Source: DAOUJW01 sp034422115 (GTDB lineage: Bacteria > Chloroflexota > Dehalococcoidia > Lucifugimonadales > UBA2985). From it: a stretch of 64,000 bases of DNA. The DNA lies in the NCBI GenBank assembly GCA_034422115.1, contig DAOUJW010000019.1:10847-74846 (forward strand), in the 5' to 3' direction. Of the stretch, positions 15,607 to 24,567 are shown piece after piece (position 1 is the stretch's first letter; every line of letters begins with the position of its first letter). Below the pieces are notes generated by a model that worked only from the letters and a program-made list of their open reading frames with translations, was not told the DNA's origin and did not search any database. Both the position numbers and the translations under genes were made by a program.

Positions 15607-17724
15607 ATGGCTTTGCAAACGGAGAAGAAATCGGCTGCCGCGGCTACGCACTGCCCCTACTGCGCGTTCCAGTGCGGCATGAACGTCTCCCTGGCTTCCG
15701 GGCAGCCGGAGGTTTCGGGCGACCCTGAGTTTCCAGTCAACCGCGGGGCCCTGTGCGTCAAGGGCTGGACAGCGGCGCAGGCCCTGGCCCATCCCGAAAG
15801 GCTGCTCACTCCTCTCATACGCGCCGCGGACGGCGACCTCAAGCCGGCGAGCTGGGAGGCGGCGCTGGACAGGGTTATCGAGGGAATCAGAAGCGCGCAG
15901 GATGCGTACGGGCCGGAGGCCGTCGGCGTATTCGGCGGCGGTTCCCTGACCAACGAGAAGGCGTACCTCCTGGGCAAGTTCGCTCGCGTGGCCCTGCAGA
16001 CGCCTAACATCGACTACAACGGCCGCTTCTGCATGTCATCGGCGGCCGCGGCGTCCATCCGGGCCTTCGGCGTGGACAGGGGGCTGCCCTTTCCCGTTGA
16101 GGACATTGCCGGCGCAGAGGCTATTCTCCTTGTGGGGAGCAACGCGGCCGAGACCATGCCCCCCATAATGCAGTACTTCGACCGGTGCCAGTCCTCCGGC
16201 GGAAGCCTGATTGTTGCCGACCCAAGGGCGTCTCTCACCGCGCAGAGAGCCAACCTCCACCTCCAAATCACGCCCGGGACCGACGCCGCCCTGGCAAACG
16301 GCATCCTCCACGTGCTTGTGGAGGAGGGCCTGATAGACGAGGAGTACATACGAGAGCGCACCGTAGGCTTTGACCTGGTGAAGGCCGGCGCGGTCTCCTA
16401 CTGGCCGGGGCGCGTGGAGCGCATCACGGGAGTCCCGGAGCAGCAGATTGTGCAGACGGCTCGAATGCTCGGCGCGGCGCGCTCGGCGATGGTGCTGACC
16501 GCGAGGGGCGCGGAGCAGCAGGCCCAGGGCGTGAACAACACGCTGTCCTACATCAACATCGCGCTTGCCCTTGGCCTTGTCGGGAGGCGTTACAGCGGCT
16601 ACGGCTGCCTTACAGGGCAGGGCAACGGGCAGGGCGGACGGGAGCACGGCCAGAAGTCTGACCAGCTGCCCGGATACAGAAAACTGGACGATCTGGAGGC
16701 GCGCGGTCACGTCGCCGGGGTATGGGGCGTGCCGGAGTCCAGCCTCCCCATGCCGGGCCCGTCGGCCTACGAGCTGCTGGACGGCCTTGGCAGCGAGGGC
16801 GGCGCAAGGTCGCTGCTGGTTTTCGGCTCCAACGTGACGGTCTCGGCTCCCAACGTCATCAATGTTGAGGCAAAGCTCCGCTCCCTGGACTTCCTGGTTG
16901 TGGGCGACTTCTTCCTGTCGGAGACGGCGCAGATGGCGGACGTGGTGCTGCCGACGCTCCAGTGGGCCGAGGAAGAAGGCACCATGACCAACCTGGAGGG
17001 ACGGGTGATACGCCGTCGACGGGCGTCCTCCCCACCACCGGGACCGCGGGACGAGCTGACTATCCTCCACGACCTGGCTGACCGCCTGGACAAGGGCGAC
17101 TACTTCAGCTACTCGGGCGCGGAGGAGGTCTTTGACGAGCTGCGACGCGCCAGCGCCGGTGGCGTTGCCGACTACTCAGGCATAACCTACGAGAAGATAG
17201 AGCGCTCCAGGGGCGTCTTCTGGCCCTGCCCGGAGGAATCCCACCCCGGAACTCCCAGGATGTTCACGGACGGCTTTCCAACCGCGGACGGGCGCGCCCT
17301 GTTCCACCCGGTCATCCACACTCCGCCGGCTGAAACGCCGGACGAGGAGTACCCCTTCTTTCTAACCACCGGCCGGGTGATGGCCCAATACCAGTCGGGC
17401 ACACAGACACGTCGCATCGGCGAGCTGGCGAGAATCTCGCCGGACCCCCTGGCGGAGATACACCCCACAACCGCCAGGACGTACGGCCTCCTGGACGGAG
17501 GGCGCGTGGTGCTGAGCACCCGGCGCGGGTCGGCGGACTTCAGGGTCAAGCTGACGCCCGGCATCAGGCACGACACCATCTTTGTGCCGTTCCACTGGGG
17601 CGGCTCGCAGGCGGCCAACAGGCTGACCAACCCGGCGCTCGATCCCGTCAGCAGGATGCCGGAGTTCAAGGTCTGCGCGGTCAGGATTGAGAAGGACAAA
17701 ACAACTCAGAGGGTAGACGTATGA
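15607..17724 (+). CDS. nasA: Assimilatory nitrate reductase catalytic subunit (Mo-bisMGD)
   Basis: This 705-residue molybdopterin oxidoreductase starts with a 4Fe-4S motif, CPYCAFQCGMN then GALCVKGW (residues about 17-52). A molybdenum-ligand region follows, NGRFCMSSAAAASIRAFG (about 138), with the Cys ligand. The nitrate-reductase-specific segment TGQGNGQGGREHGQKSDQLP lies near 337, and the C-terminal dinucleotide-binding domain includes QYQSGTQTRR. No signal peptide is present, so it acts in the cytoplasm reducing nitrate to nitrite. It is shorter than some NasA proteins because it lacks the extra C-terminal [2Fe-2S] domain, which here belongs to NirB. Its stop overlaps the nirB ATG by four bases. 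mobA downstream would supply the cofactor. Confidence 0.9.
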   Translation: MALQTEKKSAAAATHCPYCAFQCGMNVSLASGQPEVSGDPEFPVNRGALCVKGWTAAQALAHPERLLTPLIRAADGDLKPASWEAALDRVIEGIRSAQDAYGPEAVGVFGGGSLTNEKAYLLGKFARVALQTPNIDYNGRFCMSSAAAASIRAFGVDRGLPFPVEDIAGAEAILLVGSNAAETMPPIMQYFDRCQSSGGSLIVADPRASLTAQRANLHLQITPGTDAALANGILHVLVEEGLIDEEYIRERTVGFDLVKAGAVSYWPGRVERITGVPEQQIVQTARMLGAARSAMVLTARGAEQQAQGVNNTLSYINIALALGLVGRRYSGYGCLTGQGNGQGGREHGQKSDQLPGYRKLDDLEARGHVAGVWGVPESSLPMPGPSAYELLDGLGSEGGARSLLVFGSNVTVSAPNVINVEAKLRSLDFLVVGDFFLSETAQMADVVLPTLQWAEEEGTMTNLEGRVIRRRRASSPPPGPRDELTILHDLADRLDKGDYFSYSGAEEVFDELRRASAGGVADYSGITYEKIERSRGVFWPCPEESHPGTPRMFTDGFPTADGRALFHPVIHTPPAETPDEEYPFFLTTGRVMAQYQSGTQTRRIGELARISPDPLAEIHPTTARTYGLLDGGRVVLSTRRGSADFRVKLTPGIRHDTIFVPFHWGGSQAANRLTNPALDPVSRMPEFKVCAVRIEKDKTTQRVDV

Positions 17725-20170
17725 CAAAGCAGAAGCTAGTGGTAGTGGGCAACGGTATGGCGGGAGCGCGGCTGGTCGAGGAGGTGCTGGCCAGGGGCGG
17801 CGGAGACCAGTTTGACATCTCCGTCTTTGGCGATGAGCCTCGCGGCAACTACAACCGCATTCTCCTGTCCGGGGTGCTTTCCGGCACTCACAGCCAGGAG
17901 AACATCTTCATCAACCCCCTGGAGTGGTACGAGAAGAACAACGTGGACCTGTACGCGGGCGTCCGGGCCATAGGCGTGGACCGGAAGGCCCAGACCCTGT
18001 ATGCGGCGGGCGGCCACCTGGTGCCCTACGACAAGCTGGTCATCGCCACGGGCAGCGTGCCCTTTGTGCCGCCGATGGACGGGCTGTACGACGAAGATGG
18101 CTCCTTCCGACACGGCCTCTTTGTCTTCCGCACCCTGGACGACTGCGCGCAGATGATCGAGCACGCCACCACCGCCCGCAAGGCGGTGGTGATTGGGGGT
18201 GGCCTGCTTGGGCTGGAGGCCGCGCGCGGTCTGCTGAATCGCGGTCTGGACGTGGAGGTCGTCCACCTGGCGGCGTACCTCATGGAGTCCCAGCTGGACT
18301 CACTTGCGGGGGAGCTTCTCCAGGGATCGCTGGAGGACATGGGTGTCGCGTTCCACCTGGAGAAGGTCACCACGGCGGTGCTGGGCGAGGAGCGCGTGAC
18401 CGGCGTCCGCTTTCGGGACGATTCGGAGGTGTCCTGCGACATGGTGGTCATCTCCGCCGGCATCAGGCCCAACGTGGACCTGGCCCGGATTTCCGGCCTG
18501 AACGTGCGGCGGGGAATCCTGATAAACGACGACCTGGCTTGCAGGAACGACCCCAACATCTACGCCATAGGGGAGTGCGCAGAGCACAAGGACGTCACCT
18601 ACGGGCTGGTAGCTCCCCTCTGGGAGCAGGCGAGCGTCCTCGCCGACCGGCTGACTGGACGCGGCCCCAACGCCAGGTCCTGGGTTCCAAGGTGTCCACC
18701 AAGCTCAAGGTGATGGGTGTCGACCTGGCGGTGGCCGGTGACAAGGAGGCCAGGGACGAGAACGACGAGGTGGTGACCTACGTTGAGCCCAGCCAGAGGA
18801 TCTACAAGAAGCTCATTGTGAGAGACGGCCAGATTGCCGGGGCGATACTGCTGAACGACGGCATGTCGTCTCCACGCCTGCTGCAGGCCTTCGACCGGGA
18901 CGAGAAGCTCCCGGACAGCCGCGCCGAGTTGCTCTTCGGCATAGGCGGCGGGCTCCCGGCCGCGGACGTGGCCTCCCTGCCGGACGATACCCAGATTTGC
19001 AACTGCAACGGCGTCAGCAAGGGGCAGATAGTCGCGGCCGTGAAAGCGGGAAGCAGGAGCCTGAAGGCCGTCTGCGACGCAACCAGGGCAGGTACGGGCT
19101 GCGGGTCGTGCAAGTCCCTGGTGCAGGAAGTCCTGGAGTTCGCCTCAGACGGCCTGGTCGTGGAGGACCCTTCGGCCCACTACTACGTGCAGGGCATTCC
19201 CCTCAACAAGCCGGAGCTTGTGGAGGCCGTGAAGTCGATGGAGCTGAAGAGCGTGTCGTCGGTGTTCAACGCGCTGGCGGGCGGGAGAGAGGACGTGGGC
19301 AGCAAGGTGGGGCTTTCGTCACTGCTCAAGACCGTCTGGGGCAGCGAGTACGAGGACGAGCGTGACGCCCGCTTCATCAACGACCGCGTTCACGCAAACA
19401 TCCAGCGAGACGGGACCTTCAGCGTGGTGCCACGCATCTACGGAGGCATCACCACGCCGGACGAGCTGCGCCGCATTGCCGACGTTGCGGAGAAGTACCA
19501 GGCCGGAATGGTGAAGATCACCGGCGGGCAGCGCATAGACCTCCTGGGCATTCCCAAGGAGCACCTGCCGGACGTCTGGCGGGAGCTGGACATGCCCTCC
19601 GGCCACGCCTACACAAAGGCGTTCAGAACGTGCAAGACCTGCGTTGGGACGGACTTCTGCCGCTTTGGGCTGGGGGACAGCACGTCGCTGGGAATCGACA
19701 TTGAGAAGCGTTTCCAGGGCATTGAGATGCCGCACAAGGTCAAGATGGCCGTCTCCGGCTGCCCCCGCAACTGCGCGGAGGCTACGGTCAAAGACGTGGG
19801 AGTCGTCGCAATCGAGGGCGGCAAGTGGGAGATATACGTTGGAGGCGCGGCCGGCGCCAATGTGCGCAAGGGCGACGTGCTGTGCGTGGCGGACTCCCCG
19901 GCGGACGTGCTCAAGTACATGGGCAGGTTCCTCCAGTACTACCGGGAGAACGCCAAGTACATGGAGCGCACCTACGATTTTGTTGAGCGGATTGGCGTGG
20001 CGCGGCTCAGAGAGGTGCTCATGGAGGACACCGAGGGCCTGAGCGACCGCCTTGATGACGATATGCAGGCCGCAGTTGAAGCCTACTTTGACCCGTGGAA
20101 GGAGCGGGACAACCCCGTCCACGAGAACCAGTTCGTCACCGCGCCGGCGGCGGTAGCGGCCGAGGGATGA
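17721..20170 (+). CDS. nirB: Nitrite reductase large subunit, split by a one-base frameshift
   Basis: Two overlapping frames together encode one normal-length NirB (about 816 residues). Residues 1-319 (17721-18677) are the FAD/NAD module: VVVGNGMAGARLVEEVL, then VVIGGGLLGLEAARGL. The frame is lost at about 18678 and continues from 18680. Restoring one base after 18678 gives a Tyr codon and an unbroken match through GSKVSTKLKVMG. Downstream are a BFD-type [2Fe-2S] domain (CNCNG ... CGSC), the ferredoxin-like half, and the siroheme/4Fe-4S Cys set TCKTCVGTDFC and SGCPRNCAEA. The enzyme reduces nitrite to ammonium with NAD(P)H. The flanking operon is intact and the sequence on both sides is uneroded, so an assembly error or very recent mutation is more likely than an old pseudogene. 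Confidence 0.88.
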
Positions 20171-20177
20171 GGGAGTA

Positions 20178-20540
20178 ATGGGAGCGAAAGCGGCCGCGAA
20201 GCCGTCGCAGACCTACGACCTGGGCCCGGTTGAGCAGATACCCATCGGCGAGGGACGCCTTCTGCGCATAGGACACGTGCCGGTGGCGGTCTTCAGGGCG
20301 CGGGACGGCAGCGTGTACGCAACACAGGCCCTCTGCCCCCACAGAGGCGGCCCGCTTGCAGACGGCATCATCGGAGGGGGCCAGCTCCAGTGCCCCCTGC
20401 ACGGCTACAAGTTTGAGCTGGGCACCGGCAAACCCCTGGGCAACGACTGCAACGCGTTGAAGACGTACGAAGTGGAGATCACGGAGCAGGAGCACATTCG
20501 GATCGCGCTGGGAATCGCTGGAGAATCTATGAATAAGTGA
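20178..20540 (+). CDS. nirD: Nitrite reductase small subunit (Rieske-type)
   Basis: This 120-residue protein with Rieske [2Fe-2S] ligands CPHRGGPL (near 54) and CPLHGYKFEL (near 74) is the standard NirD size and fold. It starts 7 bp after the nirB stop, with GAGGGAG as ribosome site, and would complete the NADH-dependent nitrite reductase. The C-terminal tail is slightly extended (AGESMNK). Confidence 0.92.
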   Translation: MGAKAAAKPSQTYDLGPVEQIPIGEGRLLRIGHVPVAVFRARDGSVYATQALCPHRGGPLADGIIGGGQLQCPLHGYKFELGTGKPLGNDCNALKTYEVEITEQEHIRIALGIAGESMNK

Positions 20541-20566
20541 ACAAACAAAGCGCCATCCCACCGTAT

Positions 20567-20637
20567 CGTCATTCCTGCGGAAGCAGGAATCCAAGAAGTA
20601 GTGGGCAGAGGTTCCTGCTTTCGCAGGAACGACGTTA
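20567..20637. repeat. Inverted repeat element, family B (ATTCCTGC...GCAGGAAT)
   Basis: CATTCCTGCGGAAGCAGGAAT is itself a small palindrome, given here by its 9-bp arms ATTCCTGCG and its complement. A second arm, TTCCTGCTTTCGCAGGAA, follows about 35 bp later. The element lies between nirD and the transporter gene. Related sequences occur at 31270-31362 and 51966-52460. Confidence 0.7.
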
Positions 20638-20682
20638 TTCAGAGGTTTCCGAAAGAACAGACCACTAAAAAGGAGGATGAGA

Positions 20683-22038
20683 ATGACCCCCGTTGAGTCC
20701 AAGGCAACCAGAATCTCTCTATTCAGTCTGAAGACGCCACAGATGCGGACATTCCATCTGACCTGGTTCGCGTTCTTTCTGGCGTTCTTCGGCTGGTTTG
20801 GCATAGCGCCCCTGATGGCCATTGTGCGGGACGACCTTGGGCTGACAAAGGCCCAGGTCGGCAACACTATCATCGCCTCGGTGGCCATCACCATAGTGGC
20901 GCGGCTGGCGATAGGCTGGCTCTGCGACAGGATAGGCCCCAGGCTGGCGTACAGCGGCCTCCTTGTCATCGGCTCCATTCCGGTTATGAGCATCGGCCTG
21001 GCCCAGAGCTACGAGACATTCCTTCTCTTCCGACTGGCGATTGGCGTCATCGGCGCGTCCTTTGTCATCACCCAGTACCACACCTCGGTCATGTTCGCGC
21101 CCAACGTCGTGGGGACGGCCAACGCGACGACGGCGGGTTGGGGCAACCTGGGAGGCGGCGTGACGCAGATGGCTATGCCGCTGGTGCTGGCGGGCGTCCT
21201 CATGTTCGGGGTAGGGGAGGCCCTTGGGTGGCGGGTGGCGATGGTCATCCCCGGCATAGCCCTGCTGCTGGTGGGCATAGCCTACTACTTCTTCACCCAG
21301 GACACCCCGGAGGGCAACTACGCCAAGCTGAGAGCCGAGGGCAGGATGCCTCCCGCGTCGGCCGCCAGGGGGACGTTCCTGGAAGCGATTGCGGACTACC
21401 GCGTCTGGGCGTTGTTCATTATCTACGGCGCATGCTTTGGCGTGGAGCTGACCATCAACAACATTGCGGCGCTCTACTTCCACGACAGGTTTGAGTTGAG
21501 TCTGACGACGGCCGGCCTCATAGCCGGGTTGTTCGGCCTGATGAACATCTTCGCCCGCACAACGGGAGGAATGCTGGGAGACAAGGCGGGAATCAGAGCC
21601 GGGCTGAAGGGCCGCGTGTACTTCCTGGGCGTGGTGCTGCTGCTGGAGGGCATTGCGCTGCTGCTCTTCTCCCAGATGGCCTCACTTGTGCTCGCGGTGG
21701 GCGCGATGATAGTGTTCAGCCTGTTCGTGCAGATGTCCGAGGGCGCTACCTTTAGCGTGGTTCCGTTCATAAACCGCAGGGCCCTTGGGTCCGTGGCCGG
21801 AATCGTGGGAGCGGGCGGCAACGCCGGAGCGGTGTCCTTTGGGTTCCTGTTCAGGATGGAGTCCCTGGAGACCCAGGGGGCGCTGATGATAGTGGGGCTG
21901 GTTGTGCTCGCGGCGTCTGCGCTGGTGTTCCTGGTCAGGTTCTCCCCCGAGCGGGAGTCGGAGGAGCGACAGGCGATACAGAGCGCGCTGGCGTCCCGGG
22001 GCGGGGTGCGCGCCGCCGCTGAGGCGGCCGGGGAGTAG
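20683..22038 (+). CDS. narK: Nitrate/nitrite transporter, MFS (NarK/NasA family)
   Basis: This 451-residue, about 12-TM protein has the nitrate-porter glycine-rich signatures: TAGWGNLGGGVTQMAMP (nitrate signature 1, near 150) and GIVGAGGNAGAVSFGFLF (signature 2, near 365). The opening segment FHLTWFAFFLAFFGWFGIAPL also fits the family. The ATG at 20683 has AGGAGG six bases upstream; an ATG at 20677 directly abuts it and is less likely. As the last gene of the nasA-nirB-nirD cluster it would import nitrate. A hairpin follows it. Confidence 0.92.
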   Translation: MTPVESKATRISLFSLKTPQMRTFHLTWFAFFLAFFGWFGIAPLMAIVRDDLGLTKAQVGNTIIASVAITIVARLAIGWLCDRIGPRLAYSGLLVIGSIPVMSIGLAQSYETFLLFRLAIGVIGASFVITQYHTSVMFAPNVVGTANATTAGWGNLGGGVTQMAMPLVLAGVLMFGVGEALGWRVAMVIPGIALLLVGIAYYFFTQDTPEGNYAKLRAEGRMPPASAARGTFLEAIADYRVWALFIIYGACFGVELTINNIAALYFHDRFELSLTTAGLIAGLFGLMNIFARTTGGMLGDKAGIRAGLKGRVYFLGVVLLLEGIALLLFSQMASLVLAVGAMIVFSLFVQMSEGATFSVVPFINRRALGSVAGIVGAGGNAGAVSFGFLFRMESLETQGALMIVGLVVLAASALVFLVRFSPERESEERQAIQSALASRGGVRAAAEAAGE

Positions 22039-22054
22039 ATAAACGAAGATACGT

Positions 22055-22090
22055 TAGTCGTCGGGATACGGCCCGGTATCCCGGCGACTA
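22055..22090 (+). terminator. Stem-loop after the nitrate operon
   Basis: TAGTCG-T-CGGGATAC pairs with GTATCCCG-G-CGACTA around a short GGCCCG loop, about 14 stem pairs. It begins 17 bp after the transporter stop. No strong T-tract follows (GCTGTTTCC), so termination is probable rather than certain. Confidence 0.6.
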
Positions 22091-22125
22091 GCTGTTTCCT
22101 GCGATACAAGGCGCTGAGTTGCCAG

Positions 22126-22443
22126 TCAGGGACTTCCTGGATCGCCGGCCTCTCCGGTCGCAACGGCTGCGCGTAGGCTCAGTCCCAGGGCTTGAACCAC
22201 CTTGAGAACGGTGGCGAACTCAGGGTTGCCGTTGGCGGACAGTGACTTGTATAGACTCTCCCGGCCAAGCCCCGTCTCCTGGGCGACCAGGGTCATCCTG
22301 CGGGAGCGGGCGATGTCACCCAGCGTTGCCATGATAAGACTCAGGTCGCCGTCTTCCAGGGCGGCATTCAGGTAGGCGGCCATGTCCTCCTCAGTCTCCA
22401 GGTGATCCGCCGGGTCCCACGGCAGGGTCTGCGTAGTTGCCAT
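22126..22443 (-). CDS. HigA-like addiction-module antidote, helix-turn-helix protein (orphan)
   Basis: This 105-residue protein has the plan of the probable addiction-module antidotes. An N-terminal acidic segment is followed by AAYLNAALEDGDLSLIMATLGDIARSRRM, given here by its core LEDGDLSLIMATLGDIARS. A helix-turn-helix follows (LVAQETGLGRESLYKSLS, NPEFATVLKVVQALG). AGGAGG precedes the ATG. Antidotes of this class normally sit beside a RelE/HigB-type toxin, but I see no toxin on either side: mobA lies upstream and the nitrate operon terminator downstream. It may be a remnant or a co-opted regulator. Confidence 0.8.
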   Translation of the reverse strand: MATTQTLPWDPADHLETEEDMAAYLNAALEDGDLSLIMATLGDIARSRRMTLVAQETGLGRESLYKSLSANGNPEFATVLKVVQALGLSLRAAVATGEAGDPGSP

Positions 22444-22473
22444 AGCTGATACCTCCTACTATCTATCCTCGAC

Positions 22474-23118
22474 TCACTGTGTTGTCCCGTCTCCCGTCTC
22501 CAAACCGCCCCCGCGCTCAGCCATCTGCCGGGCTGCCATGTACTCCTCCTCCGTATCCAGGTCCTTGAAGGAAGCCAGCTCCGGGTCCAGGTCGTGGAAC
22601 TCAACGCCATCTATGGAGCGGACTTTGCACGCCTCAAGCAGGCCCTTGAGCGACGTATCTCCCTTTTCCAGCAGCCTCAAGGCCGTGGGCAGGCAGGCGG
22701 TGGAGTAGAAGGCGTGCAGGGGTTGAATGCGCCCCTCAACGCGTGTCGCCAGCGCGTCGCAGTCGTCCAGGTAGCTCGCCATACGCCGGATGACCTGCGG
22801 CGACAGGAATGGCATATCGCAGCCCACTGCAAAGCACCACGGCCCATCGGAGGCCGAGAGGCCCTGGGCAAGTCCCACCAGGGGGCCTCGATCGTCTCGG
22901 TCGTCAATGAGAAGTGTGGCGTCCAGGCCGGCCAGTCGCTCCCGGTCGCGGCCCACCACGTAAACCGTCCTGAAGAGAGGCCGGAGAGTGGCGAGCGCCG
23001 TCTCAATGAGCGTAGAGCTGCCAAAGGGCAGATGCGCCTTCGGCACGCCCATGCGGGCGCTCTGGCCCCCGGCAAGGACTATGGCGTCCATTTCTCTCAA
23101 GTCAAGCGGGCTGGTCAT
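22474..23118 (-). CDS. mobA: Molybdenum cofactor guanylyltransferase
   Basis: This 214-residue nucleotidyltransferase has the MobA entry motif DAIVLAGGQSARMGVPKAHLP (20 residues from AIVLAGG), then VVGRDRERLAGL and the metal-binding FAVGCDMPFLSPQVIRRM. A C-terminal QPLHAFYSTACLP segment follows. It adds GMP to molybdopterin to make the bis-MGD cofactor used by NasA, so its position beside the nitrate operon makes sense. The start ATG at 23118 fits the family N-terminus; ATG 23091 (MDAIVLAGG) is an alternative. Sequence upstream of 23118 in the same frame runs into the lipoprotein gene and is not coding. Confidence 0.88.
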   Translation of the reverse strand: MTSPLDLREMDAIVLAGGQSARMGVPKAHLPFGSSTLIETALATLRPLFRTVYVVGRDRERLAGLDATLLIDDRDDRGPLVGLAQGLSASDGPWCFAVGCDMPFLSPQVIRRMASYLDDCDALATRVEGRIQPLHAFYSTACLPTALRLLEKGDTSLKGLLEACKVRSIDGVEFHDLDPELASFKDLDTEEEYMAARQMAERGGGLETGDGTTQ

Positions 23119-23252
23119 GGCGATCCAACTTCCCCTTGGCGCCCAAAGCCGGTTAAATCCATACGTGCAGGACTTAACCATAGCAGAACAAGTCGCCAAG
23201 CTCCAGGCGGGGAACACCCACATCAGGCCGACCCGCGTGGCCGGGCAAATCT

Positions 23253-23262
23253 GTGGTATAGT
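23253..23262 (+). promoter_or_regulatory. Extended -10 promoter close to the start codon
   Basis: GTGGTATAGT holds TATAGT (23257-23262) with an extended TGG element, and the ATG is 12 bp further on. The predicted leader is only about six nucleotides, so the mRNA is nearly leaderless. Confidence 0.5.
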
Positions 23263-23274
23263 CCTGGCAAGGTG

Positions 23275-24516
23275 ATGCTTAGCCCCGACCTCATACGACT
23301 CGTCTCCTTCCCGTTCGCCCTTGTCTTCCTGATTATGGTTGCGGCGGCCTGCTCCGGAGACGCCGAAGTCTCGCCGGAAGCGCCGCCTACGGCAACAGCT
23401 GCATCCACCGCCACTCCCGCCTCTACTCCCATCCCGACACCAACCCCACAGCCCTCCAATACACCGACTCCCACACCTGAGCCGTCTCCTGAACCATCGG
23501 CAACGGCCACAGCCCGCCCGGCCACTGCTACCCCGGCGCCGGAAGTCTTGGTGCAGTTGCCCCAGGACGAAGGCGCACATTTCACCGATCTGGAGTGGTG
23601 GTATTTCAACGGCCATCTTACGGCGGAGGACGGACAGGAGTTCAGCTATCACTTTGTCACCTTCCAGTCCGTGCTGCCAGGCGGCCTAACGTCCCGGCTG
23701 ACTCAGCTCAGCTGGGCAGACCACGACAATGGACTGCACCTGACCCATGAGCAGGCCGCCTTTCCCACTCCAGAGCAGTTGTCGGGTGAGTTCGACCTGT
23801 CCGTAGCCGATTGGAGGATGAGCGGCAACGGCGAGGTGTATCACCTCAGCTTCGGGGCCGGAGACTATGAGGTAGAGCTTGAAGCCGTTTCGCAAAAGCC
23901 CGCCGTGCTCCACTACGGGACAGGTCTCGTGGACCTGGGCATAGCCGGAAAGACCTACTACTACTCCCGCACCCGGCTGGAGACCTCCGGCGCGGTGTCC
24001 GTTTCCGGCGTCTCCCACCCCGTTACGGGGGTATCCTGGATGGACCACCAGTGGGGCGACTTTACAACCCTGGGCATCGGCTGGGACTGGCTCAGCCTAA
24101 ACTTGGACGACGGCTCCGACCTGACGGTCTCCGTGGTATGGGAACAGGACGGGCACAGGCATATCGACACCTACGGCACCTACATCCCGCAAGACTCCGA
24201 GCCAATTCACCTGCCCAGCAGTGACATCTCCCTGGACCCCCTTGCAACCTGGACAAGCCCCGAAACGGGAGGAGTGTACCCTATAAGCTGGAATCTCCGA
24301 GTCGACTCACTGGACCTTGACCTGTCGTTGACTCCCTCAATGGAGGAGGCCGAGTTCGCCCTGACCGGATTCGTTCCAATCATCTATTGGGAGGGGTCAG
24401 TCGCGGCTAGCGGGAGCAGGAACGGCGCGCCAGTGGCGGGGCAGGGGTTCGTGGAATTGGTGGGGTACGCTCCCATAGCGACCGAGTTGCAACCTACCCC
24501 GTCAGCCCGGCCCTGA
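23275..24516 (+). CDS. CrtC/AttH lipocalin-like domain lipoprotein
   Basis: This 413-residue protein has a hydrophobic signal ending FLIMVAAAC (lipobox Cys near 23) and a Thr/Pro-rich linker (about 30-90). The domain that follows has the AttH/CrtC family opening AHFTDLEWWYFNGHL, then EFSYHFVTFQS, a central GVSWMDHQWGDF and GIGWDWLSLNLDDGS. The family includes carotenoid 1,2-hydratase (CrtC) and many secreted proteins of unknown role with a double lipocalin-like barrel that holds hydrophobic ligands. No carotenoid genes are nearby, so a lipid-binding surface protein is as likely as an enzyme. ATG 23275 (or GTG 23272) gives a proper signal peptide. Confidence 0.82.
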   Translation: MLSPDLIRLVSFPFALVFLIMVAAACSGDAEVSPEAPPTATAASTATPASTPIPTPTPQPSNTPTPTPEPSPEPSATATARPATATPAPEVLVQLPQDEGAHFTDLEWWYFNGHLTAEDGQEFSYHFVTFQSVLPGGLTSRLTQLSWADHDNGLHLTHEQAAFPTPEQLSGEFDLSVADWRMSGNGEVYHLSFGAGDYEVELEAVSQKPAVLHYGTGLVDLGIAGKTYYYSRTRLETSGAVSVSGVSHPVTGVSWMDHQWGDFTTLGIGWDWLSLNLDDGSDLTVSVVWEQDGHRHIDTYGTYIPQDSEPIHLPSSDISLDPLATWTSPETGGVYPISWNLRVDSLDLDLSLTPSMEEAEFALTGFVPIIYWEGSVAASGSRNGAPVAGQGFVELVGYAPIATELQPTPSARP

Positions 24517-24552
24517 CCACCTCACAGAGAGCGAAAGTCCAAGCGCCGTGCG

Positions 24553-24561
24553 TGGTATAAT
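24553..24561 (+). promoter_or_regulatory. Extended -10 promoter giving a leaderless addB transcript
   Basis: TGGTATAAT is a consensus extended -10 ending six bases before the ATG at 24568, so the expected transcript start coincides with the start codon. Confidence 0.6.
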
Positions 24562-24567
24562 TCTCCG

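Noticed and set aside
22594..23274. N-terminal extension of the CrtC-like lipoprotein
   Set aside because: The extension is antisense to mobA. The ATG at 23275 gives a proper lipoprotein signal peptide directly after an extended -10 promoter.
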